Shown: positions 33,829 to 44,046, counted from the first letter of the stretch. The stretch is 64,000 nt of DNA from Bacteroidales bacterium UBA5536 (GCA_002426795.1 DINQ01000020.1:133017-197016); one strand, 5' to 3'. Program-made: numbers and translations. Notes: a model not told the origin generated them from the sequence alone.

Positions 33829-36800
33829 ATGAAAGAAAATTTCTACGGTTTAAAAAACTCCATCAGTTTGCTACTGCTGCTGATCCTTTTCCCGGCTTTT
33901 GCGGTGCATGCCCAAAAGCAGGTAAGCGGTGTGGTAACAGCTGGCGACACCAAGGAGACGCTTCCTGGAGTGAACATTGTGGTGAAGGGCACAACACGCG
34001 GTGTGATTTCCGATTTGGATGGAAAATACACCATCGATCTGTTGCCAACTGACAAGATACTTCAGTTTTCTTATACGGGTTATGAGACTTTTGAGACAGC
34101 TGTCGATGGACGCTCTCAGATCGATGTTGAACTAAAAGTTGTCAGTGAGCTGCTCAATGAAATTGTGGTGATCGGATACGGCTCTGTGAAGAAAAGCGAC
34201 CTCACGGGTGCAGTAAGTTCCATCAAAGCGGAAGACATTAGCAAAATCACCAGCTTGAACCCTGAGCAATCATTGCAGGGAAAAGTAACAGGGGTGCAGG
34301 TCTCAAGCACATCGGGAGCACCGGGAGCAGGTGTTACGGTTCGGGTGCGCGGGATTGGCACTTTCAATAATTCTTCACCGATTTATGTGGTGGACGGGAT
34401 GATCCTTGACGACATTTCTTTCCTCAACTCAGGTGATATTGCATCCATGGAAGTGCTGAAAGATGCTTCTGCCACAGCCATTTACGGTTCGCGTGGTGCC
34501 AACGGAGTCATCCTGGTTACAACCAAAACTGCCAAAGCAGGACAGACAAAAACACTGATTAACTTCAACGCGGAGTATGGTTTTCAGCAGGTAGCCAAAA
34601 AGATCGACTTGCTCGACGGAAGGGAGTTTGCCATTATCTCAAATGAAATTCGTCCGGGTTCTTTCAACAACGTTGACGCCGTGCCAAACACCAATTGGCA
34701 GGACTTGATTTTCAGAACAGCTCCTATGCAAACCTACCAGCTGAGCATCTCTGGCGCTTCTGACAAGGCTACCTATTATGTTGGTATAGGCGCGTTTTCG
34801 CAGGATGGGATCATTCCAAAATCCTTTTACCAGCGTTTATCCATCAAGTTGAATAATACCTATCAGATCAACGATTTCATCAAGGTCGGCAACAATTTTA
34901 CCATTACACCTTACAAGCAGCGCAATGCACCCGGTGTTACCTATCAGGTTTACAGAGCTCAACCGGTTCTCGAACCTTATTATGCAGATGGCAGCTTTGG
35001 CGTGGTTTATAATGTAGGAAATCCACTGGCCGATCTTGCTAACTCCAACGACTACCGCTCAGGTGTCAGAGGTGTGGGCAATGCCTATGCCGAAGCCACA
35101 ATTCACAAAGATTTTGTTGTGAAATCGAGTTTTGGTGTTGATGCTTCTTTTGACAAGGCAGAGCGGTTTACACCCGCTTATACGGTTTATAACCCAGACG
35201 GAACTGCATCTCAACAGAGTAATATTTTCAGCGATCTGTCAAAAAGCAACAGCGATAATTTTACCTGGCTTTGGGAAAATACCCTTAACTACAACAAGCA
35301 GTTTGGGCGGCACAATGTCAATGCAGTAGCGGGTTACACCATGCAAAAAATCCGTTCCGAATCGCTCAGTCTGGCCGGACAAAACCTGATACGTGACGGA
35401 GAAGATTTCTGGTATATCGAACCACCCTATGTGATAGACGAAGCGAATAACATCAATATGCTCCAGAATATTTTCAATGGTGTTGATCCAAACCTGTACT
35501 ACAATATGGTTTCATACCTCTTCAGGGCCAATTATACTTACGATAACCGCTACATCTTAACAGCCACTTTCCGCCGCGACGGTTCATCGAAGTTTGCGAA
35601 AGAAAACCGTTTTGGTAATTTCCCCTCCTTTGCGCTCGGCTGGAATATTGGCAATGAGGACTTTATGAAACAGTTCGATTTGATCTCATCCATGAAACTG
35701 AGAGCCAGTTGGGGTAAGATTGGTAACGATAAAATCAGTTATTTCGACCGCTTCTCTCGCGTTCAGTCTGATTTGTTTGCCATTTTTGGCAATCCTGATG
35801 CGCCCATACCAGCCGCTACCTACAACAAGACCGGCAATCCTGATCTGAAATGGGAAACGACAACCCAAACAGATATTGGTCTGGAAATAGGCTTTTTAAA
35901 CAACAGACTCACAACCGAAGTGGATTATTATTCAAGGACTACAGACGATATTTTGGTTGAGCTTTCAACACCGGGTCACCTGGGTAACGGACAAGGGCAG
36001 CGGGTGCGTTACAATGCGGCCTCCATCCTCAACCGTGGTTTTGAGTTTAACCTGCGCTGGCGCGAAAACCTGGGCGATTTCAGCTACAGTGTCGGAGTGC
36101 TCGGTACAACGGTTTACAACGAAGTGTTGAGCATTGGTGGCAACAGCGGAGTCGATTCAGTACTTGTAGGTGGTTATCTGGGTAATGGCGTTCCTGTGAC
36201 CCTGAGCAGCGTTGGCAAACCCATTGGAGCGTATTATGGCTATGTTACGGACGGTGTTTTCCAGACGCAGGCCGAGCTTGATGCCTATCCGCACCTGAGC
36301 CAGGCTGAAGTGGGCGATTTGCGTTTTCGCGATACCAACAACGATGGCAAAATCAATGGAGAAGACCGCACCGACATCGGTTCACCTATTCCTAGTTTTA
36401 TTTTTGGATTGAACATCGATCTGAGCTACAAGGCTTTTGACCTCTCACTTGATATTCAGGGTCAGACTGGCAACAAGATTTTCAATGGAAAAGATGTGGT
36501 GCGCCCCGACCCCTATAACTTCGAACAGCACGTATGGGATCGCTGGACCGGCCCCGGAACAAGCAATACCGAGCCCAAAGCATCTTTTGGCGGATACAAC
36601 TATACGGCCTCCGATCGTTTTATACAGGATGGTTCGTTTGTCAGACTACGTAATGTGATTTTTGGATATACGTTGCCCAAAACCTTGTCGAACAGACTGA
36701 TGTTACAAAGTGTACGGGTATATGCAAAAGCTACAAACGCTTTCACCTTGGCAAAATATACAGGTTACACACCCGAAATTGGCAGTTACGATGTGTTGTC

Positions 36801-36870
36801 AAATGGCATTGATAATGGAATTTACCCTATTTCGGCTGTTTACGCTTTTGGGATCAATGTTACATTTTAA
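33829..36870 (+). CDS. susC: SusC/RagA-family TonB-linked outer-membrane transporter
   Basis: The 1013-residue protein imports oligosaccharides across the outer membrane as the barrel half of a SusCD pair. It has a signal peptide (1-28), a CarboxypepD_reg domain (about 30-115: GVVTAGDTKETLPGVNIVVK), the plug with the family start IVVIGYGSVKKSDLTGAVSS, VRVRGIGTFNNSSPIYVVDG and YGSRGANGVILVTTKT, and a 22-strand barrel ending FGINVTF. Length is normal. It is followed after 12 bases by susD. Substrate is inferred from enzymes in the locus: beta-1,2-gluco-oligosaccharides. Confidence 0.95.
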   Translation: MKENFYGLKNSISLLLLLILFPAFAVHAQKQVSGVVTAGDTKETLPGVNIVVKGTTRGVISDLDGKYTIDLLPTDKILQFSYTGYETFETAVDGRSQIDVELKVVSELLNEIVVIGYGSVKKSDLTGAVSSIKAEDISKITSLNPEQSLQGKVTGVQVSSTSGAPGAGVTVRVRGIGTFNNSSPIYVVDGMILDDISFLNSGDIASMEVLKDASATAIYGSRGANGVILVTTKTAKAGQTKTLINFNAEYGFQQVAKKIDLLDGREFAIISNEIRPGSFNNVDAVPNTNWQDLIFRTAPMQTYQLSISGASDKATYYVGIGAFSQDGIIPKSFYQRLSIKLNNTYQINDFIKVGNNFTITPYKQRNAPGVTYQVYRAQPVLEPYYADGSFGVVYNVGNPLADLANSNDYRSGVRGVGNAYAEATIHKDFVVKSSFGVDASFDKAERFTPAYTVYNPDGTASQQSNIFSDLSKSNSDNFTWLWENTLNYNKQFGRHNVNAVAGYTMQKIRSESLSLAGQNLIRDGEDFWYIEPPYVIDEANNINMLQNIFNGVDPNLYYNMVSYLFRANYTYDNRYILTATFRRDGSSKFAKENRFGNFPSFALGWNIGNEDFMKQFDLISSMKLRASWGKIGNDKISYFDRFSRVQSDLFAIFGNPDAPIPAATYNKTGNPDLKWETTTQTDIGLEIGFLNNRLTTEVDYYSRTTDDILVELSTPGHLGNGQGQRVRYNAASILNRGFEFNLRWRENLGDFSYSVGVLGTTVYNEVLSIGGNSGVDSVLVGGYLGNGVPVTLSSVGKPIGAYYGYVTDGVFQTQAELDAYPHLSQAEVGDLRFRDTNNDGKINGEDRTDIGSPIPSFIFGLNIDLSYKAFDLSLDIQGQTGNKIFNGKDVVRPDPYNFEQHVWDRWTGPGTSNTEPKASFGGYNYTASDRFIQDGSFVRLRNVIFGYTLPKTLSNRLMLQSVRVYAKATNAFTLAKYTGYTPEIGSYDVLSNGIDNGIYPISAVYAFGINVTF

Positions 36871-36882
36871 AAAAACGGAAAA

Positions 36883-38361
36883 ATGAAAAAGAAAAACTGG
36901 ATATATGTTGCGCTGATTCCGCTTTTGCTGATGGGATCGTGCAAAGACTTTCTTGATGTGAATCCACAGGGAGAACTCACGCAGGAGGCTTTCCCCAAAT
37001 CGCCTTCCGATGCGCTGCTGGCCACCAATGCGGCCTATACAACATTGCGAAACTGGCTGTATCATTCGGGCGGGTTCCCAATATTGGACATCATGTCGGA
37101 CGATGCCCTGAAAGGCAGCAATCCCAACGATGCTTTAAATACCGTGGGGCCTTATGATAACTTCACAATCAACACTACACAGGACGGTCTCGATCGCTGG
37201 TGGGCTACCCTTTATCAAGGCATCAAACGTGCCAATGTAGTGATTGAAAGGGTGCCTGAAATCGCTATGGACGAAAATCTCAAAACACGCTACATTGCCG
37301 AGGCCCGTTTTTTAAGAGGTGTTTATTACTTCGACCTGGTGCGTGCCTGGGGCGGTGTTCCGCTGGTAACAACAACGAATCCCGACCTGAAACTGCCCAG
37401 AGCGTCAGCAGAAGATGTTTATGCACTGATTGAAGAAGACTGGCTCTTTGCTGCAGAAAATCTGCCTGCAAAGGGCGCCTATGCCGCTGGTGATGAAGGA
37501 CGTGCCACACGTGGTGCTGCCAAGGCTTTTCTGGCCAGGATGTATCTTTTTCGCAAAGACTTTGTCAATGCCGAAAAATATGCGCTCGAAGTGATTCAGT
37601 CTGGCGAGTATGATCTCGAAGCCAACTTTGCAGATGCCAACAGCAAAAACGGAGAACATGGTGTTGAATCCATCTTTGAGATTGGTGCCATGGAAAACGA
37701 ATCTTCGCTGGGCGATCAATATGCCAACACACAAGGTGTAAGGGGAACCCCAAACCGTGGATGGGGTTTTAACAGACCTTCCGAAGACTTGCGTAACTCT
37801 TTCGAACCTGGTGATCCACGACTTGATGCCACCATTATCGATCTGGGCGAAGTGCTCGATGGCGTTGAGATCCTGGGTGATGGAACAACACCCGATGTGG
37901 TAACCGACGATCAGGGAAACATCATCGAACGTGAGTGCTACAACCAAAAAGTCTGGATACCCGGTACAAGTACCGATACACAGTTTGGCCACAACCGACG
38001 TCTGATGCGCTTTGCTGATGTGTTGCTGATGGCTGCCGAAGCCCTCAACGAAAATGGTAAACCAGGTGATGCGCTTATTCATCTCAACCGCGTAAGAGCT
38101 CGTGCACGTGCTGGAAACACAGCTATTTTGCCCGACATTACCGAAACGGGACAGGCCGCCTTGCGCGATATCATCCTCAACGAACGCCGTCACGAGCTGG
38201 CACTTGAAGGCTGGCGCTACTGGGACCTGATCCGCACCGGAAAAGCACAACAAGTACTCGGACCTCTTGGCTTTATTGCAGGTCAGTATGAGTTGTTGCC
38301 TATTCCACAAAACGAAATCGACATCTCACAAGGTGTCCTCACACAGAATCCTAATTGGTAA
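36883..38361 (+). CDS. susD: SusD/RagB-family glycan-binding lipoprotein
   Basis: The 492-residue lipoprotein forms the lid of the SusC transporter at the cell surface. Its signal peptide ends at the lipobox LLLMGSCKDF (Cys 20), followed by the family start FLDVNPQGELTQEAFPKSP and tetratricopeptide-like helices (RYIAEARFLRGVYYFDLVRA, then WGGVPLVTT). The C-terminal signature RRHELALEGWRYWDLIRTGK and the ending LPIPQNEIDIS are complete. It sits between susC (12-base gap) and the LamG lipoprotein gene (38-base gap), in one operon. Confidence 0.95.
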   Translation: MKKKNWIYVALIPLLLMGSCKDFLDVNPQGELTQEAFPKSPSDALLATNAAYTTLRNWLYHSGGFPILDIMSDDALKGSNPNDALNTVGPYDNFTINTTQDGLDRWWATLYQGIKRANVVIERVPEIAMDENLKTRYIAEARFLRGVYYFDLVRAWGGVPLVTTTNPDLKLPRASAEDVYALIEEDWLFAAENLPAKGAYAAGDEGRATRGAAKAFLARMYLFRKDFVNAEKYALEVIQSGEYDLEANFADANSKNGEHGVESIFEIGAMENESSLGDQYANTQGVRGTPNRGWGFNRPSEDLRNSFEPGDPRLDATIIDLGEVLDGVEILGDGTTPDVVTDDQGNIIERECYNQKVWIPGTSTDTQFGHNRRLMRFADVLLMAAEALNENGKPGDALIHLNRVRARARAGNTAILPDITETGQAALRDIILNERRHELALEGWRYWDLIRTGKAQQVLGPLGFIAGQYELLPIPQNEIDISQGVLTQNPNW

Positions 38362-38399
38362 CTAACAAATATTATTCATTCACTTAAATCTAAACAGCA

Positions 38400-39656
38400 A
38401 TGAAAAACAAAATTGCCCTTTTAACCTTTCTTACAGCACTTGTCCTTGGTGCTGTCGTGTTTCACGGATGTAAAAAGGATGACGAACCTGCAGATCTGAA
38501 ATTGTCTGCATTGACAGCTGGAACCATCGACCTAAATGGTGCCACTTCACCAACAGATGTACCAGTTGACGTGGCATTTACTGCAACCTTTACTGCCAAC
38601 ATCGATCCGGCTAGTGCAACTGCTGCCAATATTACACTTACACAGGATTATGACAATGCCAATATTCCTGTTCAAATTGCGGTAGCTTCAAATGTCATTA
38701 CCATTACTCCCCAAAGCGCATTGGGAAATGGTACTTTGTACAAACTGGAGTTCAAAGGTGGATTGCTGTCTACAGATGCCAAACCGCTGACCGACCTGAC
38801 CAGAACTTTTACCACTTTCGGTACTTTTTCGCCAGCAGGGATGATTGCACACTGGACATTTGAAGACAATGCCAACGATGTGGTCGGTAACTTCAATCCT
38901 TCAGCAAATGGTGTTGTTGCCATTACTTATACTGCCAGCCGCAATGCAGCTGCCGGTAAAGCTGCTACCTTTAATGGAACAACAAGTATCATTGAAATTC
39001 CAAATGGAGATCAATTGATTAACACCCACGATTTTTCACTCAGTTTTTGGGTAAAAACGAATTCTACCGGTATCGATCATGGTCATTTCGTGATGGGTTT
39101 GGGTGCTTTTTATGGCTTGCAGTTTGAAATTTTTGGAGCTTACGACGGGGCCAAATTCGCCATTCAGTATGAGTTTGCCGACGGTACAACAGGCGCCGAA
39201 GACATGTGGTTCCCATCTGATGCTACTGACAACACTAACGGTGGCTGGCAAGGCTGGGATTTTGCCAAAAGTATTCCTGCCGCCGACATGATGGCACTGC
39301 TCAAAGACAACTGGCTCCACGTAACGTATGTATATGATGCAACAGCAAAAAAAGGTACGCTTTACTATAACGGAGAAAAAATGAAGAGCTTCGACTTCAA
39401 TTTGTGGCCCGAAGGTGATGCAAAAACAACTACCGTCGGCCTGAAATATGCCGGTCAGGAACCTGATGTTGTGAACGAGCTTGCTTTTGGCTTTATCCAT
39501 TCGCGTGCTGGTACTATGTGGGATTCAGAACCATGGGGTGGATACGACTTCCCTGGAGCTAACCACTTCAAAGGCCAACTCGACGATGTAAAAATATTCC
39601 ATAAGGCCATTACCCCAACAGAAGTACAATTGATGTACAACTCAGAAAAGCCTTGA
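38400..39656 (+). CDS. Surface lipoprotein with Ig-like and LamG domains (probable glycan-binding protein)
   Basis: The 418-residue protein has a lipoprotein signal peptide (lipobox AVVFHGCKKDD), a bacterial Ig-like Big_5/SbsA-type domain (about 35-140; AFTATFTANIDPASATAANI, LYKLEFKGGLLSTDAKP) and a concanavalin-like LamG domain (about 150-415; AHWTFEDNANDVVG, HDFSLSFWVKTNSTG, LHVTYVYDATAKKGTLYYNG and FKGQLDDVKIFHKAIT). Position directly after susD is that of surface glycan-binding proteins (SGBP, SusE/F-like), which hold the polysaccharide at the cell surface. No catalytic residues are evident. Sugar specificity is inferred from context only. Confidence 0.8.
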   Translation: MKNKIALLTFLTALVLGAVVFHGCKKDDEPADLKLSALTAGTIDLNGATSPTDVPVDVAFTATFTANIDPASATAANITLTQDYDNANIPVQIAVASNVITITPQSALGNGTLYKLEFKGGLLSTDAKPLTDLTRTFTTFGTFSPAGMIAHWTFEDNANDVVGNFNPSANGVVAITYTASRNAAAGKAATFNGTTSIIEIPNGDQLINTHDFSLSFWVKTNSTGIDHGHFVMGLGAFYGLQFEIFGAYDGAKFAIQYEFADGTTGAEDMWFPSDATDNTNGGWQGWDFAKSIPAADMMALLKDNWLHVTYVYDATAKKGTLYYNGEKMKSFDFNLWPEGDAKTTTVGLKYAGQEPDVVNELAFGFIHSRAGTMWDSEPWGGYDFPGANHFKGQLDDVKIFHKAITPTEVQLMYNSEKP

Positions 39657-39679
39657 TGGTAGTTTTTGATTAGTGAATC

Positions 39680-39779
39680 GAAGCTGCCTTTGGTGGCGGA
39701 GTGGTCACAGTGGAACCTCTCGGTTTGAACGGAGATTATTTCAGGTGATACATGGCCGAATGCTATCAAAGGCAGCTTC
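39680..39779. repeat. Widely spaced inverted repeat in the glucan operon
   Basis: GAAGCTGCCTTTG (39680-39692) and CAAAGGCAGCTTC (39767-39779) are perfect 13-base complements separated by 74 bases, filling the gap between the LamG gene and the second glucanase gene. In RNA this forms a long-range stem, possibly a processing or attenuation site. Confidence 0.65.
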
Positions 39780-39785
39780 TTATTT

Positions 39786-39793
39786 TATCTTTG
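39786..39793 (+). promoter_or_regulatory. Possible internal promoter before the second glucanase gene
   Basis: TATCTTTG matches TAnnTTTG directly after the inverted repeat. If used, transcription would begin near 39800 and the start codon would be ATG 39813. No -33 TTG is seen. Confidence 0.35.
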
Positions 39794-39812
39794 TTTAATG
39801 ATTGATCCCTAT

Positions 39813-41789
39813 ATGAAGTATACGCGATTTTTTTTCTTCTTTTTGTTGGCTTTTGCCTTCTCCTGCAGCAAGGAGCAACCCTCACCAAACGAGCCTGATT
39901 TTTTTCAGCTTCTGATCGCGAAGGTTGATAATCTTACGCTCAAACCAGGACAGGTGCAGACCGATGTCGTCGTTGATGCTTCATTCTCACTCGAGTTTTC
40001 TTCTTCTGTCGACACAATCAGTTTTTACAATGGCATCAGACTGCTTAACACAGACGACAATGAAGCGGTTTCGCTGAATTTATCTTTCGAAAATGCCAAC
40101 AAGGTTGTGGTTGTCAAACCTTCTACCTCCCTCGATTATCTGACAGCCTACACCCTCGAGCTCGCAAACACTCTGAAAGGCAGCGGAGGGCAATCTTTTG
40201 CGGGTGTAAATTACCAGATTGAAACACAAAACGGTGAGCTCCGACTGGTTTCTGCCAATATCAACGGAACATCCCTGACCGGATCGTCCGACATTAAAAA
40301 TATTCAGTTCGATAGTATCCGTATCGAACTCCAGTTTTCTGAAGCCATTGCAACAGCAGATATCGCTTCGAAGATTAAAACCATTCCACCAACTGAGTTA
40401 CAGTTCCAATTCTCGGAAGGAAACACAAAAGTATTGGTGAGCAATGCACAGCAACTCGACTACTACAGCCAATATATTTTTGTAATAACAGCCTCTCTTA
40501 ATTCAGCCAGTGGTTTTGGCTTTGCTGGCTTTAACAAGACTTTTTCAACAGGACTTGATCCAACCGATAAGTTCCCGAGGATAAGCGATGAAGAACTGTT
40601 GGATCTGGTGCAATTGCATACTTTCAAATACTTTTGGGATTTTGCGCATCCGGTCAGTGGTCTGGCGCGCGAACGGTCTACTTCGGGAGAAGTTGTTACC
40701 ACTGGTGGCAGCGGTTTTGGCGTGATGGCCATACTGGCAGGTATCGAACGAGGTTTTATCAGCCGTAATCAAGGCATCGAACGTCTAACTACTATTGTCG
40801 ATTTCCTGACACAGGCCGACCGTTTTCACGGTGCCTGGCCTCACTGGATGAACGGTTCAACCGGACGTGTAATTCCATTCAGCGCCAACGACGATGGCGG
40901 CGATCTGGTTGAAACTTCTTTTATGGCAGCAGGTTTACTCACAGCACGACAGTATTTGGATGTCAACAATTCCACAGAGGCCATTTTGTACGAAAAAATC
41001 AACAACCTGCTTTCTACAATCGAATGGGATTGGTACACACGTGGCGGACAGTCAGTGCTTTACTGGCATTGGTCGCCAAACAACGGTTGGGCCATGAACA
41101 TGCAAGTCAGGGGTTACAACGAGGCGCTTATTACGTATTTTATGGCTGCTACCAGCACAACTCACCCCATCGGGGCAGATGTTTACCATCAGGGCTGGGC
41201 ACGTTCTGGCGCCATTGCAAACGGAAATTCTTTTTACGGAATAGAGTTGCCTTTGGGCTTTGATTATGGAGGCCCGCTCTTTTTCACGCATTATTCCTTC
41301 CTGGGACTCGATCCTCGAAATCTGACAGATACTTATGCGAATTACTGGACGCAAAACGAACACCATACATTGATCAACAGACAGCATTGTATTGAAAATC
41401 CTTATAACCATTTGGGATACAGCTCCGAATGCTGGGGGTTAACCGCCAGCGATGAGCCTGAGGGCTATGGCGTACACGAGCCAACACGCGATAATGGTAC
41501 CATTACGCCCACTGCTGCCTTGTCGTCTTTGCCCTATGCGCCCGAAGAGGCCATGCAGGCCATGCGTCATTTTTACTATGTGTTGGGCGACAAGCTTTGG
41601 GGCGATTACGGATTTTATGATGCATTCAATCCCGACGAAGGCTGGTGGTCAGATCAATACCTGGCTATCGATCAGGGGCCCATTGTTGTGATGCTTGAAA
41701 ATCATCGTAGTGGACTCTGCTGGGATTTATTTATGTCGGCGCCTGAGACCCAGTCAGCGCTGACCAAACTTGGTTTTACTGCAAAATAA
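39813..41789 (+). CDS. Lipoprotein with Ig-like region and C-terminal PF10091/GH144-type glucanase domain
   Basis: The 658-residue product (MKYTRFFFFFLLAFAFSCSK, lipobox Cys 18) has about 230 residues of Ig-like Big_5 sequence (two units: DTISFYNGIRLLN and FSEAIATADIASKIKT regions), then a PF10091 domain (about 265-658). Catalytic-domain marks are HTFKYFWDFAHPVSGLARER, VRGYNEALITYFMAATSTTH, GPLFFTHYSFLGLDPRN, SSECWGLTASDEP and YLAIDQGPIVVMLENHRSGL. It is a paralogue of the 32383 product but membrane-anchored, so it is the likely surface enzyme that makes the first cuts. ATG 39813 is preferred over 39798 because it begins the signal peptide. Confidence 0.82.
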   Translation: MKYTRFFFFFLLAFAFSCSKEQPSPNEPDFFQLLIAKVDNLTLKPGQVQTDVVVDASFSLEFSSSVDTISFYNGIRLLNTDDNEAVSLNLSFENANKVVVVKPSTSLDYLTAYTLELANTLKGSGGQSFAGVNYQIETQNGELRLVSANINGTSLTGSSDIKNIQFDSIRIELQFSEAIATADIASKIKTIPPTELQFQFSEGNTKVLVSNAQQLDYYSQYIFVITASLNSASGFGFAGFNKTFSTGLDPTDKFPRISDEELLDLVQLHTFKYFWDFAHPVSGLARERSTSGEVVTTGGSGFGVMAILAGIERGFISRNQGIERLTTIVDFLTQADRFHGAWPHWMNGSTGRVIPFSANDDGGDLVETSFMAAGLLTARQYLDVNNSTEAILYEKINNLLSTIEWDWYTRGGQSVLYWHWSPNNGWAMNMQVRGYNEALITYFMAATSTTHPIGADVYHQGWARSGAIANGNSFYGIELPLGFDYGGPLFFTHYSFLGLDPRNLTDTYANYWTQNEHHTLINRQHCIENPYNHLGYSSECWGLTASDEPEGYGVHEPTRDNGTITPTAALSSLPYAPEEAMQAMRHFYYVLGDKLWGDYGFYDAFNPDEGWWSDQYLAIDQGPIVVMLENHRSGLCWDLFMSAPETQSALTKLGFTAK

Positions 41790-41804
41790 TTAAAAACGAA
41801 TCAT

Positions 41805-44027
41805 ATGCGAAACACTATTGCTTTCATTCTTTTAGCGCTTATCGGCGCTTTCAGTGCATGTCAATCACCCCAAAAGGCCAATCTTTCGGCCGAAGATCAA
41901 TTTGTTGATTCTCTTGTCTCGATCATGACCATTGAAGAAAAGGTTGGACAACTCACCCTATACACCAGCGACATGGACCAAACAGGTGCCTATATCCGAA
42001 AGGAGTATGAAACAGACATCAAGGATGGAAAGGTGGGTGCCATTTTCAACGCCTACGGTGCTGCTTATACCCGCCGATTGCAGGAAATGGCCGTCAACAA
42101 TACCCGTTTACGGATTCCTTTGTTGTTTGGCTACGACGTTATTCATGGGCAACGGACAATTTTCCCGATGCCATTGGCTGAGGCTGCAAGCTGGAACCTG
42201 GAAGCCATTCAACGGTCAGCTCGCATTGCGGCCGAGGAGGCCACGGCCGAAGGCTTACACTGGACTTTTGCCCCTATGTGCGACATCGCGCGCGATCCGC
42301 GTTGGGGCAGAATCGTTGAAGGGGCTGGTGAAGATCCTTATCTGGGCTCATTGATTGGTGCTGCCCGTGTAAAGGGATTTCAGGGTGATGATCTGTCACA
42401 GACCAACACGATGGCGGCATGTGTAAAACATTTTGCAGCTTATGGTGCTGCCCAGGCCGGTCGCGATTACCACAGTGTCGATATGTCGCGCATGATGCTG
42501 CGCGAAGTTTACTTGCCGCCATACAAGGCCGCTTTGGATGCCGGAGCTGTTACAGTGATGTCTTCGTTTAACGACCTGGATGGCATACCGGCAACAGCTA
42601 ACAAGTTTTTAATGACGGAAGTCCTCCGTGATGAATGGCATTTTAAAGGCTTTGTTGTTACAGATTACACTTCGATTATGGAGCTTTTATACCATGGCGT
42701 TGCCGCTGATACTGCCGAAGCTGCAGAATTATCGATCAAGGCCGGGATTGATATGGACATGCAATCCGGGTTTTTCATGCAGGAACTGCCCAGACTTGTG
42801 GCTGAGAAAAAAGTTGATGAAAAGCTTGTTGACGAAGCAGTTAAAAGAATTCTGAAGGTAAAATACCAACTTGGTTTATTCGAAGACCCATATCGTTACT
42901 GCTCGGAAGAACGTGAAAAAAACGAAATTATGACGCCCGAAAAGCTTGAAGCTGCGCGCGATATGGCCCGTCGATCGATCGTTCTACTCAAAAATGAGGA
43001 TCAATTATTGCCCTTGTCGAAATCCGATAAAAAAATTGCTGTGATCGGACCTTTGGCCGACAGCAAACGTGATATGATTGGTAGCTGGTCTGCTGCCGGC
43101 GACTGGACAAAATCAGTAACCTTACTCGAAGGTATCAAAGCCAAAGTGCCAAATGCCAAAATCACTTTCGCTAAAGGTTGCGAAGTGGACGGAAATGATA
43201 CGAAAGGTTTTGCTGAAGCCAAAAGAGTAGCCCAGCAATCGGACGTGGTTATTTTGGCTGTTGGTGAAGCATACTGGATGTCGGGAGAAGCTGCCAGTCG
43301 CTCAAATATCGACTTGCCAGGCGTGCAACAGCAATTGGTTGAGATGATTCATGCAACAGGAAAACCGGTAGTGGTAGTTTTGATGAATGGCCGCCCGCTC
43401 ACTATCAACTGGATAGACAAAAACGTACCCGCCATTCTTGAAACCTGGCTGCTTGGCACCGAGGCCGGAAATGCCATTGCCGATGTCATTTTTGGCGATT
43501 ACAACCCTTCTGGAAAACTACCTGTTACTTTTCCACAGAATGTTGGCCAGATTCCGATCTATTACAGTATGAAAAACACAGGCCGTCCTTTTGAAGCCGA
43601 CGACAAATACACTTCCAAATACCTGGACGTTTCAAACGATCCGCTGTATGTTTTTGGTCACGGATTAAGCTATGCTGATTTTGAATACGTTGCGATGCGA
43701 TTGAGTACCGAAGCCATTCATGAAAACGAAGTACTGAAGATTGAGGTTGAACTGAAAAACAAGGGAGCATATGCCGGCGAAGAAGTAGTGCAGTTGTATG
43801 TTCAGGACCTGGTTGGCTCGGTCACACGGCCTGTGCGAGAACTGAAAGGATTTAAGCGCCAATGGCTCGAGCCCGGACAATCTGCAGTTGTGACATTTGA
43901 GTTAGCCGTAAAAGATTTGGCTTTTTATAAGGCTGATGGCACTTTTGGCGCAGAACCTGGCGAATTCAGGGTGTATGCAGGTGGTAGCTCAGCAGCTAAA
44001 CTCAGCGATGACTTTATATTAGAATAA
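41805..44027 (+). CDS. bglX: Glycoside hydrolase family 3 beta-glucosidase
   Basis: The 740-residue enzyme has a signal peptide with lipobox GAFSACQS (Cys about 19), a GH3 N-terminal barrel (about 35-330: FGYDVIHGQRTIFPMPLAEA, WTFAPMCDIARDPRWGRIVE, CVKHFAAYGAAQAGRDYH), the nucleophile segment GFVVTDYTSIMEL (Asp about 287), the C-terminal alpha/beta domain (SIVLLKNEDQLLPL, AVIGPLADSKRDMIGSWS) and a fibronectin-type-III-like domain (about 645-735). Length agrees with BglX-type enzymes. In Bacteroidota beta-1,2-glucan loci a GH3 enzyme hydrolyses sophoro-oligosaccharides to glucose, which is the proposed role. It is 15 bases after the glucanase and 19 before the hydrolase gene. Confidence 0.92.
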   Translation: MRNTIAFILLALIGAFSACQSPQKANLSAEDQFVDSLVSIMTIEEKVGQLTLYTSDMDQTGAYIRKEYETDIKDGKVGAIFNAYGAAYTRRLQEMAVNNTRLRIPLLFGYDVIHGQRTIFPMPLAEAASWNLEAIQRSARIAAEEATAEGLHWTFAPMCDIARDPRWGRIVEGAGEDPYLGSLIGAARVKGFQGDDLSQTNTMAACVKHFAAYGAAQAGRDYHSVDMSRMMLREVYLPPYKAALDAGAVTVMSSFNDLDGIPATANKFLMTEVLRDEWHFKGFVVTDYTSIMELLYHGVAADTAEAAELSIKAGIDMDMQSGFFMQELPRLVAEKKVDEKLVDEAVKRILKVKYQLGLFEDPYRYCSEEREKNEIMTPEKLEAARDMARRSIVLLKNEDQLLPLSKSDKKIAVIGPLADSKRDMIGSWSAAGDWTKSVTLLEGIKAKVPNAKITFAKGCEVDGNDTKGFAEAKRVAQQSDVVILAVGEAYWMSGEAASRSNIDLPGVQQQLVEMIHATGKPVVVVLMNGRPLTINWIDKNVPAILETWLLGTEAGNAIADVIFGDYNPSGKLPVTFPQNVGQIPIYYSMKNTGRPFEADDKYTSKYLDVSNDPLYVFGHGLSYADFEYVAMRLSTEAIHENEVLKIEVELKNKGAYAGEEVVQLYVQDLVGSVTRPVRELKGFKRQWLEPGQSAVVTFELAVKDLAFYKADGTFGAEPGEFRVYAGGSSAAKLSDDFILE

Positions 44028-44046
44028 CCTATTTTCTCTTCGATCA

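Noticed and set aside
37405..38310. Long minus-strand frame (301 residues) opposite susD
   Set aside because: It is a shadow of the susD coding frame; the sense frame has all SusD signatures.
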